Shown: piece by piece, positions 1 to 8,758 of the stretch | How the letters are laid out: the number at the start of each line of letters is the position of its first letter | Numbering within the stretch: position 1 is the stretch's first letter | Origin: Ruminococcaceae bacterium UBA5891 | Lineage (GTDB): Bacteria; Bacillota; Clostridia; Oscillospirales; Acutalibacteraceae | Direction of reading: 5' to 3' | NCBI GenBank assembly: GCA_002431945.1 | Contig: DJET01000054.1 | Coordinates: forward strand, 38,273 to 102,272 | DNA: 64,000 bases | Position numbers and translations under genes: made by a program | Notes under the pieces: generated by a model | Databases searched by the model: none | Seen by the model: the letters and a program-made list of their open reading frames with translations, nothing else | Told to the model about the DNA's origin: nothing

Positions 1-25
1 AAAGCAAAAATAGCATAAAAAATGA

Positions 26-67
26 GGGCTGCCGCAAGTGAGTTAAATCACAAGCGGCAGCCTTTTT
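26..67 (+). terminator. Rho-independent terminator
   Basis: A perfect 9-bp stem, GGCTGCCGC (27-35) with GCGGCAGCC (54-62), encloses an 18-nt loop and is followed by five T. It presumably ends a gene to the left of the window. The A/T run on the other side means it could also work weakly in the other direction. Confidence 0.85.
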
Positions 68-309
68 CGAGGTATTCGCCAAATCTTACGACAGATAAGG
101 TTTTTGTTTCCTCAGAGAATTTTCAGGTGTCAGTGTAAAAATCTTTTAAAGGATTTTTACCAATGCCATAATCTGAATATCTGTAAAAAAGCAAAAACGA
201 AATTTGACATTTTTCTAAAAACGTGCTACAAGGATATCATATTGGATAAAAGGAGAGTTATCAAAATATGAATTGAAAATTTCCAAAGTTGTGATGTGTA
301 ACAGACAAA
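68..309. other. Intergenic region with promoter-like motif and aborted start
   Basis: No real gene was found here. An AT-rich hairpin (GTAAAAATC 135-143 with GATTTTTAC 152-160) lies upstream of a TTGACA box (204-209) and a weak -10 (TACAAG 227-232). A good ribosome binding site (AGGAG 251-255) then leads to ATG AAT TGA (268-276), a start followed at once by a stop, as if a gene had been cut off. The segment 186-209 matches 23 of 24 bases of 49438-49461 in the mobile element, so this stretch may be the edge of a related element. Confidence 0.5.
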
Positions 310-1155
310 TCATAATCTGTTTCTTGAACTTTTCGGGCTTTCTCCGTATTTATTTTTATATTTCCTTGAAAAATATGCAATATCATTGTAGCCGCATAAT
401 TCCGCAATTTCCGCAATAGAAAGATTAGTATTGCTGATATAGTTTGAAGCGTGTTCTAATCTTATGTTGTTTATATGAGTTGAGACGGTAGTGTTAAGCT
501 GAGTTCTGAAAAGCCGTGCAATATACGACTCTGAAAAGGCAAACTTTTCGGAAAGTAAAGATAAAGACAGTGGCTCATGGTAATTTTGATTTATATAATG
601 CAGAATATCGGTTAAGGCTTTAGGATAATTTGAATAGTTAATATCGTTTGAGGACAGAGTAAGAATTTTATAAATTTCAAAAACAAGAAATATCTTTGAT
701 GCGGAATCCGGCAGGCTGAACAATTCTTCACATTTTGCAAAATGCCGCATAATGCGCTCGAAATTATCCGAAATATTGTTTTTATAATCAATGGTGCATA
801 GCCGATATTGCTCCTGCTTGATAAAATTATTAAACCAAGGGTATTGAAGTGCCGGGCTTGCCTCTTCATCCGATGTAGACACATCCATATCTTCGGTGTA
901 GGAAATATGAATAAAATAGTATTCAATATAATTATCGGCGGCTGCGGTGTAATATGTGTTTTTGGGAATGTACAGCATATCGCCCTTCTCTATGGTAAAG
1001 GTTTCGTTATTGAATTTAAAAACAGCTTTACCGCTTATAACAAAGATAAAAAGGTGAGAATCTATCTTTCTGCCGTTATGCTCCCAACCGTTTTTTTGAA
1101 CAAACCTTCCGAATTTCGTGGGCAGGGTATTTAGTTTTAAGTTTAGGTTAAATAT
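310..1155 (-). CDS. AraC-family transcriptional regulator (apparent AUA start)
   Basis: This is a cytoplasmic AraC/XylS-type regulator of 281 residues. An N-terminal cupin-like sensor (about residues 10-110) is followed by two helix-turn-helix units at the C-terminus. The second ends in the family signature around GYNDIAYFSRKYKNKYGESP. The first ATG in frame (978) would cut off about 59 residues of well-formed sensor domain. Upstream of it there is no ATG, GTG or TTG before the in-frame stop at 1164, but AGGAGT (1164-1169) sits 8-9 nt ahead of ATA at 1155, which would give a normal N-terminus beginning MFNLN. It follows the second AraC gene by 17 nt, so the two are probably co-transcribed. 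It likely controls the divergent sugar locus. The start codon is inferred. Confidence 0.85.
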   Translation of the reverse strand: MFNLNLKLNTLPTKFGRFVQKNGWEHNGRKIDSHLFIFVISGKAVFKFNNETFTIEKGDMLYIPKNTYYTAAADNYIEYYFIHISYTEDMDVSTSDEEASPALQYPWFNNFIKQEQYRLCTIDYKNNISDNFERIMRHFAKCEELFSLPDSASKIFLVFEIYKILTLSSNDINYSNYPKALTDILHYINQNYHEPLSLSLLSEKFAFSESYIARLFRTQLNTTVSTHINNIRLEHASNYISNTNLSIAEIAELCGYNDIAYFSRKYKNKYGESPKSSRNRL

Positions 1156-1172
1156 TTTTAATCACTCCTATT

Positions 1173-1991
1173 TTAAAAATGGATCTCGGCAGCCTTGTTT
1201 GCTGAGCGTATTTCTTTTGGGGTAGAACCGAAAAAAGATTGAAATGTTTCATAAAACAAAGACGGTGATTTATAACCGACATTTTCAATGATTTTTGAAA
1301 TCGGCAATTCGGAATTCTGCGTTAAATCCATTGCATGCTGCATTCTTACGGCGGTAATATGTTCGGATAATGATATGCCGGATATTTTCTTGAAAAGTGT
1401 ACTGAAATAGCTCGGTGAGTAATGTAATTCCTCCGCAAGCGTATTTCTTGAAATTTCTTCCGCATAATGGTTGTCAATATAATTCAAAACAGTTTGTACA
1501 AGTTGGATTTGTTTATTGTCAGACTCATTATTTATATATAGATTCTCTGCCTGCTCACAAAAAAGCAGCCCGATTTCAATTATACGCCTCATTATATCAT
1601 ATTGAAATCTTGATTTGTCAATAATTGAGTTAAGCTTTAAAAAAGAACTGTTGAAAGCTTCGTATTGATGTGAATTGAGCTTGAAAAGATGCGGAGAATC
1701 AAGAACGGAAAGCTTATTTTTTATTTCCGGTGATAACATTACTGTTGAAAAACAAAAAGTGTTTAAATGCAGAAAATTACTTTTCACCGAGTAACTATGA
1801 AATGCTCCGGGCGGCATAATAGTTATAAACCCATTGTCGATATTGTAAGGAATACCGTTAATAAATTCGGTTGCTTCTCCGCCTATTACCGATTCAACTT
1901 CATAAAAATCATGCCAGTGAGTTTTTGAAATCTGTATTTTTCTTTGTGATGACCAGTAATTAGCCTTATTATTTTGGTATTTTGTAAACAC
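1173..1991 (-). CDS. AraC-family transcriptional regulator
   Basis: This 272-residue AraC/XylS regulator has an N-terminal cupin effector domain (metal-site-like HWHDFYEVE near residue 26, then a beta-rich stretch to about 100). The C-terminal domain has two helix-turn-helix units (about 165-265), including SPSYFSTLFKK and PSLFYETFQSFFGSTPKEIR. The start is GTG at 1991, preceded at 5 nt by GAGGTGAG. A consensus promoter lies at 2013-2041. The gene is divergent from the FAD oxidoreductase at 2146 and forms an operon with the second regulator. A sugar or oligosaccharide ligand is inferred from context only. Confidence 0.92.
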   Translation of the reverse strand: MFTKYQNNKANYWSSQRKIQISKTHWHDFYEVESVIGGEATEFINGIPYNIDNGFITIMPPGAFHSYSVKSNFLHLNTFCFSTVMLSPEIKNKLSVLDSPHLFKLNSHQYEAFNSSFLKLNSIIDKSRFQYDIMRRIIEIGLLFCEQAENLYINNESDNKQIQLVQTVLNYIDNHYAEEISRNTLAEELHYSPSYFSTLFKKISGISLSEHITAVRMQHAMDLTQNSELPISKIIENVGYKSPSLFYETFQSFFGSTPKEIRSANKAAEIHF

Positions 1992-2012
1992 GTTATCTCA
2001 CCTCTAATGATA

Positions 2013-2041
2013 ATAATAAAGTATTTAATATAAAAAGTCAA
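2013..2041 (-). promoter_or_regulatory. Sigma-A promoter of the AraC gene pair
   Basis: On the minus strand, TTGACT (2041-2036), a 17-nt spacer and TATTAT (2018-2013) lie about 20 bp upstream of the GTG start at 1991. It is divergent from the promoter at 2084-2112, so the regulators and the sugar locus share a 154-bp control region. Confidence 0.7.
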
Positions 2042-2083
2042 CAAATCATCAAACAAAAGTGAAGTTTTTTGTATGGTATATGA

Positions 2084-2112
2084 TTGAAAGATTAAGCGAT
2101 TGATTATAAAAT
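2084..2112 (+). promoter_or_regulatory. Sigma-A promoter of the sugar locus
   Basis: TTGAAA (2084-2089), a 17-nt spacer and TAAAAT (2107-2112) lie just upstream of the FAD oxidoreductase start at 2146, whose ribosome binding site is the GGGAAG stretch around 2133. It is the most likely entry point for the first operon. Confidence 0.6.
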
Positions 2113-2145
2113 AAATATAGAAAATCATATGGTAGGGAAGTAATT

Positions 2146-3906
2146 ATGAGGTTTGAAACGATAGAGCATAATGTTGATTTGTGTGTTGTAGGCGGCGGTC
2201 TTTCGGGGCTTTGCGCCGCTGTTGCCGCTGCGCGGCACGGTATAAAGGTTGTGCTGATGCAAGAACGGCCTATGCTTGGCGGTAACGCCTCAAGTGAAAT
2301 TCGTATGTGGATTTGCGGTGCAGGCGGAGGTTTCGGAAATTTGCGTGAAACCGGAATTATAGAAGAAATACTCATGGAAAATCAATATAGAAATCCGGAT
2401 AAAAATTACAGTATATGGGACGGTATTCTTTACGAGACGGCAGCATATCAAAACGGTTTGACTTTATTGCTTAACTGTACTTGCAACGAATGCGAAATGG
2501 AAAATGATGAAATAACATCGGTTACCGGATGGCAGCTCACTACGCAGAAATATCATAAGGTGAACGCAAAAATTTTTGCGGATTGTTCGGGAGACAGTGT
2601 TTTAGCTCCTCTTACATCTGCCAAATCCTTTTGGGGACGGGAGGCAAAAAAAGAGTATAACGAAATCGGCGGACAGGAGGTTGCAGATAAATACACAATG
2701 GGGTTAAGCTGCCTGTTGCAGGCGCGTTATGATCCCAAACCGTCTGGCTTTATTCCGCCAAAATGGGCGTATCACTATACAAAGGATGATTTGCCGTATA
2801 GACTTCCTAATTTGGAAAGTACGGGAGAAAACTTTTGGTTTCTTGAAATCGGCGGTGATAGGGATAGCATAGGTGATACTGAATTATTGCGTGATGAACT
2901 TTTGAAAATCGGCTACGGTATATGGGACTATTGCAAGAATGCTCCGGAAAATAAAGAAAGAAATGCCAACTGGAAATTAGATTGGATGGGCATTTTACCG
3001 GGAAAGAGAGAAAGCCGCCGTTATTGCGGGGATTACATAATGACACAAAACGACTTGGCAGAGGGAAGAGAGTTCGAGGATATTGTGGCCTATGGCGGTT
3101 GGTCTATGGATGATCATAATCCGTTTGGCTTTTTATCAAAGGATCCCCCGAATCGCCATCATCGTACACATAGCCCGTATGGAATTCCTTTAAGGGCGCT
3201 TTATTCGGTCAATATAAAGAATTTAATGTTTGCCGGACGCAATATATCCACTACCCATATTGCATTATCGTCAACGCGTGTTATGGCGACTTGTGCGCTT
3301 TTGGGTCAGGCGGTCGGTACTGCGGCTGCCGTTGCGGTAGAAAACCGAACATTACCGCATAACTTTAAAAAAGAACATATTACCGATATTCAAAACAGGC
3401 TTATGGACGATGATTGTTGGCTGTTATCGCTGAAAAGACCGATTTCGGATTTAACTTTAAGAGCAAAACTTGAAACAAGTGCCGCAAATGCAGAGAATCT
3501 GAGGAACGGCATTGACAGACCGATAGGAAACGACGATAACGGCTGCTATTTAAAAGCAGGTGATACAGTATCTTATTGCTTTGAAAAACCGAGGCATATA
3601 AGCAACATAAGGATTGTATTTGACAGTGATTTAAACCGAGAAACACTACCCAAGGATTTTGTAAGACCGATGCTTGCAAATCGACCTGAAAATTATCCGC
3701 AAAGTTATGTTCCGAAAACAATGATTAAATCTTATAGGATTGAGGCTGTTTGCGGAGGAAAAAGTGAAATAATATATGAAACCGATAATAATTATCATCG
3801 CCTCAATAAAATATCGGTAAATGTTAATGCAGAAAAAATCAGATTGATTCCGTTGGAAACCTGGGGCGCTGACGAATTTCATATATTCGCCTTTGACATA
3901 AGATAA
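2146..3906 (+). CDS. FAD-dependent oxidoreductase (PF12831 type)
   Basis: The N-terminus of this 586-residue protein carries a Rossmann dinucleotide-binding fingerprint, VVGGGLSGLCAA, with an acidic residue (QER) at the end of the second strand. It is followed by LGGNASSEIRMW, which is typical of the FAD_oxidored family found in glycan-utilisation loci. The FAD domain extends to about residue 420. The last 150 residues are a beta-rich tail that could bind a sugar. No signal peptide is present, so it is cytoplasmic. It is the first gene of the locus and is followed after 27 nt by a GH36-like gene. The substrate is unknown; oxidation of a sugar or sugar acid as part of glycan turnover is an inference. 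No haem or Fe-S motif was seen. Confidence 0.8.
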   Translation: MRFETIEHNVDLCVVGGGLSGLCAAVAAARHGIKVVLMQERPMLGGNASSEIRMWICGAGGGFGNLRETGIIEEILMENQYRNPDKNYSIWDGILYETAAYQNGLTLLLNCTCNECEMENDEITSVTGWQLTTQKYHKVNAKIFADCSGDSVLAPLTSAKSFWGREAKKEYNEIGGQEVADKYTMGLSCLLQARYDPKPSGFIPPKWAYHYTKDDLPYRLPNLESTGENFWFLEIGGDRDSIGDTELLRDELLKIGYGIWDYCKNAPENKERNANWKLDWMGILPGKRESRRYCGDYIMTQNDLAEGREFEDIVAYGGWSMDDHNPFGFLSKDPPNRHHRTHSPYGIPLRALYSVNIKNLMFAGRNISTTHIALSSTRVMATCALLGQAVGTAAAVAVENRTLPHNFKKEHITDIQNRLMDDDCWLLSLKRPISDLTLRAKLETSAANAENLRNGIDRPIGNDDNGCYLKAGDTVSYCFEKPRHISNIRIVFDSDLNRETLPKDFVRPMLANRPENYPQSYVPKTMIKSYRIEAVCGGKSEIIYETDNNYHRLNKISVNVNAEKIRLIPLETWGADEFHIFAFDIR

Positions 3907-3933
3907 TTGATTTTGGTTCAGGGAGAGAGGACT

Positions 3934-5562
3934 ATGAATATTAGATATCCGGATGTTATATCCGTGTTTACAGAGAATGATTGCTATAGCGTCAGCGGCA
4001 AAGGTTATATATCGAAAGAGGATGTATCGGTTTCGGCTGCGTTGGTTGAAAAAACTTTGAATATCTGTCTTGTCGCAGATCAAACGCCTGTGAGATATAT
4101 AAAGCTACATTGGACATTCGGTAAAAATGAAAAAAGAAATGACAGTGTAAAGGTTTACGGAGATGTTTGGGAAAGAGGATACGGCGATCTTGAATGGAGG
4201 GGTAACGCCCCGGACAGAATGATGCCGTGGGTCTGCGCTGTCTCAAACGGCTCTGATTTAGATCGTAATTATGAAGGCAGATTTACCGAGTGCTTCGGAG
4301 TTAAGACGCAACCTAACGCAATGTGCTTTTGGCAATATGATACAAGCGGTATTACGCTTTGGCTCGATGTCAGATGCGGCGGGTGCGGAGTAATACTTGA
4401 AGGTCGGAAGTTGTCTGTTTGCGAAGTGTTATTTTCCGAATACAGAAATATTTCTGCATTTGATGCGCTCAGAAAGTATTATAAATCTCTGTGCCAAAAT
4501 AAATTAAGCGCAGATCATAAAATATACGGAAGCAATAATTGGTATTATGCATATGGTAAGACATCGCACAGCGATGTGATTGATGATACCGAGCTTATCG
4601 TTAAATTGTGTTCTGAAAATGAAAATAAACCGTATATGGTGATAGATGACGGTTGGGAAAAAAACGGTTGCGATGCCCCTTGGGATGTTTTAAAAGACGG
4701 CAAGTTCTATGATATGCAGGAATTAGCGAAAGAGATATCGCAAAAAGGGGCGCGCCCGGGAATTTGGTTAAGACCGTTAAGTGACAGAAAATTTGAAGTC
4801 TTTAACGCAAACGCCGAACAACGCTCCGGAAAAGACTCAAAGTTTTTGGATCCGTCACATCCTGATGTTCTTGAATATGTGCGTAAAACCATTGAAATGA
4901 TATGCGGTTGGGGTTATGAATTGATAAAACATGATTTTACAACATATGATGCACTTGGTTTCTGGGGATTTGAGCGTAAAGAGAACTTTGCGGATGACGG
5001 ATGGCATTTTTGGAATAGAAAGAAAACAACAGCCGAAATATTTATTGATTTATATAAAGTAATATATGAAGCGAGTAAAAATAAAGCGGTTATTTTAGGC
5101 TGTAATGTTATCGGTCATTTAGCTGCAGGATTAGTTCACGCAAACAGAACAGGCGATGATACAAGCGGTTATGACTGGGAAAGGGTCAGAAAATACGGTG
5201 TAAATACACTTGCGTTCAGAATGCTGCATCACGGAGCATTTTATGAAGGCGATGTGGATTGCGTGGGTATAATGGGCAAAATTGATTGGCAGCTTAATCA
5301 CGAGTGGCTTAAAGCGGTATCACGCAGTGGGACAGCTATGTTTGTATCTCCTAATCCAAGAATTATTAGCACAGAGGAAAAGGAAGAATTGCGTGAGGCT
5401 TACAAATTCGGGGCGGCTCAAAAAGATGTTTTAATTCCGTTGGATTGGATGGAAAATATTTGCCCTGAAAAGTGGGAGTTGAACGGAACTGAAATCACAT
5501 TCAATTGGTATCCGAAGGACGGTATAAATTCATTTCGCCCGGTAAACAGGAGGAAACAGTAA
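3934..5562 (+). CDS. Alpha-galactosidase-like glycoside hydrolase (GH36/GH27 clan)
   Basis: This protein of about 542 residues has a beta-sandwich N-terminus (about 1-190) and a TIM-barrel domain (about 200-480). The barrel shows MVIDDGWEKNG on one strand and YELIKHDFTTYD on another, and the Asp of KHD fits the clan GH-D nucleophile. WLRPLSDRK and FLDPSHPDV are also typical of the clan. There is no signal peptide, so it would act on imported oligosaccharides. ATG 3934 is preferred over an earlier in-frame codon because GGAGAGAGG precedes it at a normal distance. Its stop overlaps the next start as TAATG, implying coupled translation. Galactoside specificity is inferred from the clan only. Confidence 0.75.
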   Translation: MNIRYPDVISVFTENDCYSVSGKGYISKEDVSVSAALVEKTLNICLVADQTPVRYIKLHWTFGKNEKRNDSVKVYGDVWERGYGDLEWRGNAPDRMMPWVCAVSNGSDLDRNYEGRFTECFGVKTQPNAMCFWQYDTSGITLWLDVRCGGCGVILEGRKLSVCEVLFSEYRNISAFDALRKYYKSLCQNKLSADHKIYGSNNWYYAYGKTSHSDVIDDTELIVKLCSENENKPYMVIDDGWEKNGCDAPWDVLKDGKFYDMQELAKEISQKGARPGIWLRPLSDRKFEVFNANAEQRSGKDSKFLDPSHPDVLEYVRKTIEMICGWGYELIKHDFTTYDALGFWGFERKENFADDGWHFWNRKKTTAEIFIDLYKVIYEASKNKAVILGCNVIGHLAAGLVHANRTGDDTSGYDWERVRKYGVNTLAFRMLHHGAFYEGDVDCVGIMGKIDWQLNHEWLKAVSRSGTAMFVSPNPRIISTEEKEELREAYKFGAAQKDVLIPLDWMENICPEKWELNGTEITFNWYPKDGINSFRPVNRRKQ

Positions 5563-7622
5563 TGATTACTTGCAGGAAATCTGATGGAAGAATTGACTAC
5601 TCTGCACCGCTTATCAGTAACGGTGAATTAAGCGTAACCTTAGATTATTCGGGAGCGCAAACAAAAGAAGCGGTTGTAGTATCGTCTGACGGACGAAGAA
5701 TTGTGCATCCTACCCCTGAAATACTGCTTGCAGGAAGGAGATATGGCGGAAGTGACTGGACGAAAGGTCTGATAACATATGGCTTTTTATCCCAGCAAGG
5801 CACCGGAAATGTGATAGACTGGGAGCAAAGCTTATCATATGAAACTGCATCAACCATAACAAATACGCATTTTGATAATAATTTAACTGTTAAAACAGAA
5901 GCGTTTGTTTCCCTTGACGCCAATATACTGGCAATCAAAAAGCAGTTTACAGAGGATTGCGACTATACATTCACATATAATTTGGCTTCGATGGACAGTC
6001 CTGACAGCTTTCCGAGGGACTTTAAAGTTAAATCTGAACTGAAAAACGGAATTTTAATTGATTATGAGGTTGAAGGGCGGATTAAGTTTATCGGTACGGT
6101 CCGCTTTGTTTGCAGTGACAGTAATTTTAAACCTCTAATAAATAACAATAAGTTTTCTTATTCCGGCAAATGCAATAAAAACGCTGAAGTATGCTTTTAT
6201 TTGGTATTCAGCGATAATGTTTCAGAAACTAAAGTCGAAGAACTTGATTGGAATTCATTGTATAACAGACATTGTGAGAATGTCAGACAATATAACTCCG
6301 AGGGATATGTTGAACTCGGTGATGATTCGTTGAATAAGGCATATCAGGTTGCATCGTATCATTTAAGATGCGTTTCAACTCCTTGGGGAATACCTACCGG
6401 TGTTTTCAGGACGCATTGGAGCGGCGTTTATTTTTCCTTTGATGAATTTTATATGCTGGACGCACTTTTGTCTTCAAATCACTTGAATAATGCTAAAAAG
6501 TGTGTAAATTTCAGGGCGAGAATGCTTAATGTCGGATTGCGCAGGGCTGCATATATGGAAAGATTTCCGGAGAAAATGCAGGCACGCTATCCTTGGGTGG
6601 CAAACGAGGACGGAAAGGAACTGTCTTCTTCCGGATATTATAACGATCATATATTCCATATGGCTAATATAGCAATGGGCGCATGGGAGTATTATAAGCA
6701 CAGCGGCGACAAAGAGTTTTTATGCGAAAAGCTTTATCCCGTTATTAAGGCTTGTGCAGGCTTTTATCATTTTAATATGATTTATAGGCTAAAGGAGGGA
6801 ACTGTTATCGGGCATTGCACAGATCTCGAACGATTAGGACCTTCCATTCAGAACGCTTATATGACAACCTGTTCTGCAATAGTTGTTTTGAGAATATTTG
6901 CCGAGGCCGCAAATATTCTCGGCAGGGATGAAGCACTTGCAAAAGAATGTGCCGAAGAAGCTGATGAGTTATTTCTTAATTTACCGAATGACGGCAAAAA
7001 GTATGTTGCATATCCGGGATTTAAGGATGCCAGCGTTGCGGTAATAACGGGAACATATCCTTATAGGGTTCATGAAAAATATAATGAACTTGAAGATATG
7101 GCCGTAAAGGATTATGTAAGTAAAGAGCTGATCTTCGGAAATATGTATGCCGAAGGGAAAAAAATATGCTCGTGGTATTCGCTGTGGAAAGCAATTTATT
7201 ATATTCGCCGTTTTTATAAAGATGAAGCGTATTCTGCTGTGAAACAGGCAATTGAAGAGTGCGGAGCATTTAACGAAATGTTTGAAATAAATGAAAATGC
7301 CGTATCCTTGCGTCCCTGGTTTTCAACGGCTTCAGCTTTTTTAGTTACGGCGGTAAATGAAATGCTATTGCAAAACGAAGATGACGGCAGCATTTTGCTT
7401 TTGCCGTGCTTGCCGGAGAAAGTAGGTGATGTTAAGTTCAAATTGAGTGCTCACAATAATATGATTGTTGAATTAGAGTTGGAAGATAATATTGTGAAAA
7501 AACTGAAAATTTCGGGAAAAACCGATGGTCTGAAATTCGGAATGCCGGATTATTTTAAATACGATGGAAAAGTTTTGTGTAAAAAAAGCAATATTACTTA
7601 CTATTCATACTCTGAAATATAA
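5562..7622 (+). CDS. (alpha/alpha)6-barrel glycosidase-like protein
   Basis: This protein has about 686 residues and a two-part layout. Residues 1-240 are a beta-sandwich. From about 260 there is a helical region with FRTHWSGVYFSFDEFYMLDALL, EYYKHSGDKEFL and LYPVIKACAGFYHF, the pattern of six-hairpin glycosidases (GH65/GH95/GH63-like). The sequence TDLERLGP (about 425) and other acidic positions could supply catalysis, but I could not assign the acid and base. There is no signal peptide. ATG 5562 is chosen because AGGAGG lies just upstream and it overlaps the stop of the preceding gene. It ends the first tight gene group, and a new promoter follows at 7712. The family assignment is tentative. 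Confidence 0.65.
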   Translation: MITCRKSDGRIDYSAPLISNGELSVTLDYSGAQTKEAVVVSSDGRRIVHPTPEILLAGRRYGGSDWTKGLITYGFLSQQGTGNVIDWEQSLSYETASTITNTHFDNNLTVKTEAFVSLDANILAIKKQFTEDCDYTFTYNLASMDSPDSFPRDFKVKSELKNGILIDYEVEGRIKFIGTVRFVCSDSNFKPLINNNKFSYSGKCNKNAEVCFYLVFSDNVSETKVEELDWNSLYNRHCENVRQYNSEGYVELGDDSLNKAYQVASYHLRCVSTPWGIPTGVFRTHWSGVYFSFDEFYMLDALLSSNHLNNAKKCVNFRARMLNVGLRRAAYMERFPEKMQARYPWVANEDGKELSSSGYYNDHIFHMANIAMGAWEYYKHSGDKEFLCEKLYPVIKACAGFYHFNMIYRLKEGTVIGHCTDLERLGPSIQNAYMTTCSAIVVLRIFAEAANILGRDEALAKECAEEADELFLNLPNDGKKYVAYPGFKDASVAVITGTYPYRVHEKYNELEDMAVKDYVSKELIFGNMYAEGKKICSWYSLWKAIYYIRRFYKDEAYSAVKQAIEECGAFNEMFEINENAVSLRPWFSTASAFLVTAVNEMLLQNEDDGSILLLPCLPEKVGDVKFKLSAHNNMIVELELEDNIVKKLKISGKTDGLKFGMPDYFKYDGKVLCKKSNITYYSYSEI

Positions 7623-7681
7623 ACATTAAGATAAATATGATGATTTTAGTAAAAAAGTTAAGTTTTGGCAGATTTGTTCAT

Positions 7682-7740
7682 TATAGTCCAAAATCTGTAC
7701 AATATAGTCTATTGTTGAAATAAAGTAATGATTGTATAAT
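7682..7740 (+). promoter_or_regulatory. Promoter with two direct repeats spaced 21 bp (AraC-type operator)
   Basis: Two copies of TATAGTCYA lie at 7682-7690 and 7703-7711, exactly 21 bp (two helical turns) apart. The second directly abuts a weak -35 (TTGTTG 7712-7717), which is followed by a 17-nt spacer and a perfect TATAAT (7735-7740). This layout is typical of AraC-family activators contacting RNA polymerase. The two AraC genes at the left end of the locus are the obvious candidates. The site lies in the 156-bp gap before the GH130 gene. Confidence 0.65.
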
Positions 7741-7778
7741 ATAGATAATAAAATACAAGATTTTTTAATAAAGGTTGT

Positions 7779-8726
7779 ATGTCTATGAATGAATTTATTT
7801 TGCACAGATCGGAATGTAATCCTATTATTAGGCCGGAGGACTTCCCGATTCCGGCAGATAGTGTTATGAATTGCGGTCAGGCTATGTATAAAGGAAAAAT
7901 CGTTTTGTTGATTGCCGTAATATACAGGGGTCTGTTAAACGGCGAGAGAACCGGAATACATGTGGGTTTCAGTGAGGATGGTATCCATTTTCAAATAAAT
8001 CCGGAGCCTTTGTGCCGACATACGGATTGGTGCGGTGCGGTCGGAAATTTTGACTGTTGGGTAATTGATCCGCGCCTTACGCAGATAGGCGATACATATT
8101 ATATAGTGCGACCCGGAGAAGGACCTAACGGACCGTGTGCATTGCTCGAAAAAACCGTGGATTTCAAAACCGTGGAATTTGTTGATTGCATTGCACTTCC
8201 GGCAAACAGAGTTCCATGCCTGTTCCCGGAAAAAATCGGCGGGAAATATGTAAAGCTTGACCGTCCGTATTTCGGACATGGAAAAGGCGGCGGAAACATT
8301 TGGATATCATATTCCCCGGATCTTATTCACTGGGGACATTACAGACCGTTGCTTATGCCCGGCATTGCACCTTACTTTGATTTTAAAATAGGACCTACCG
8401 TTCCTGTGAAAACAAAATACGGATGGCTTGAAATATTCCACGGCACATGGGATACTTGTTCGGATACCAGATATTCGCTGGGCGCAATGCTGCTTGATTT
8501 GGAAAATCCTGAGAAGATTATAGGTATTACCAGAAGTTGGATTTTGACACCGCAGGCGGATTATGAGATGATGGGACATGTGGGCAATGTTTGCTTTGCC
8601 TGCGGCTGTTTGGTTGATGAAGAAAAGGATGAAATTAAAGTCTATTACGGTGCGGCAGATGAACGCATCTGTTTAGCGTCGGGTTCACTCAGTGAGTTGA
8701 TTGAAGTTTGTAAAAACGAGCTTTGA
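7779..8726 (+). CDS. GH130-like glycoside phosphorylase/hydrolase
   Basis: This 315-residue predicted five-bladed beta-propeller has NPIIRPEDFP at the N-terminus, a stretch NFDCWVIDPRLTQIGDTYYI and FHGTWDT later on, the pattern of GH130 (mannoside phosphorylases and relatives). It is cytoplasmic. ATG 7779 and ATG 7785 are both possible, and AAAGG lies 4 and 10 nt upstream of them respectively. It is closely related to the protein at 40060-41064, sharing long blocks such as KTVDFKTVEFVDCIALP in near-identical form. The preceding promoter and AraC-type operator suggest induction by the locus sugar. Phosphorolysis rather than hydrolysis cannot be decided from the sequence. Confidence 0.75.
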   Translation: MSMNEFILHRSECNPIIRPEDFPIPADSVMNCGQAMYKGKIVLLIAVIYRGLLNGERTGIHVGFSEDGIHFQINPEPLCRHTDWCGAVGNFDCWVIDPRLTQIGDTYYIVRPGEGPNGPCALLEKTVDFKTVEFVDCIALPANRVPCLFPEKIGGKYVKLDRPYFGHGKGGGNIWISYSPDLIHWGHYRPLLMPGIAPYFDFKIGPTVPVKTKYGWLEIFHGTWDTCSDTRYSLGAMLLDLENPEKIIGITRSWILTPQADYEMMGHVGNVCFACGCLVDEEKDEIKVYYGAADERICLASGSLSELIEVCKNEL

Positions 8727-8758
8727 TTTTCTTATATTTATTTGAAAGGAAGTTTTTT

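Noticed and set aside
8723..8758. Upstream start for the solute-binding lipoprotein
   Set aside because: It would place extra residues ahead of the signal peptide and overlaps the end of the GH130 gene. ATG 8759 has the better ribosome binding site.
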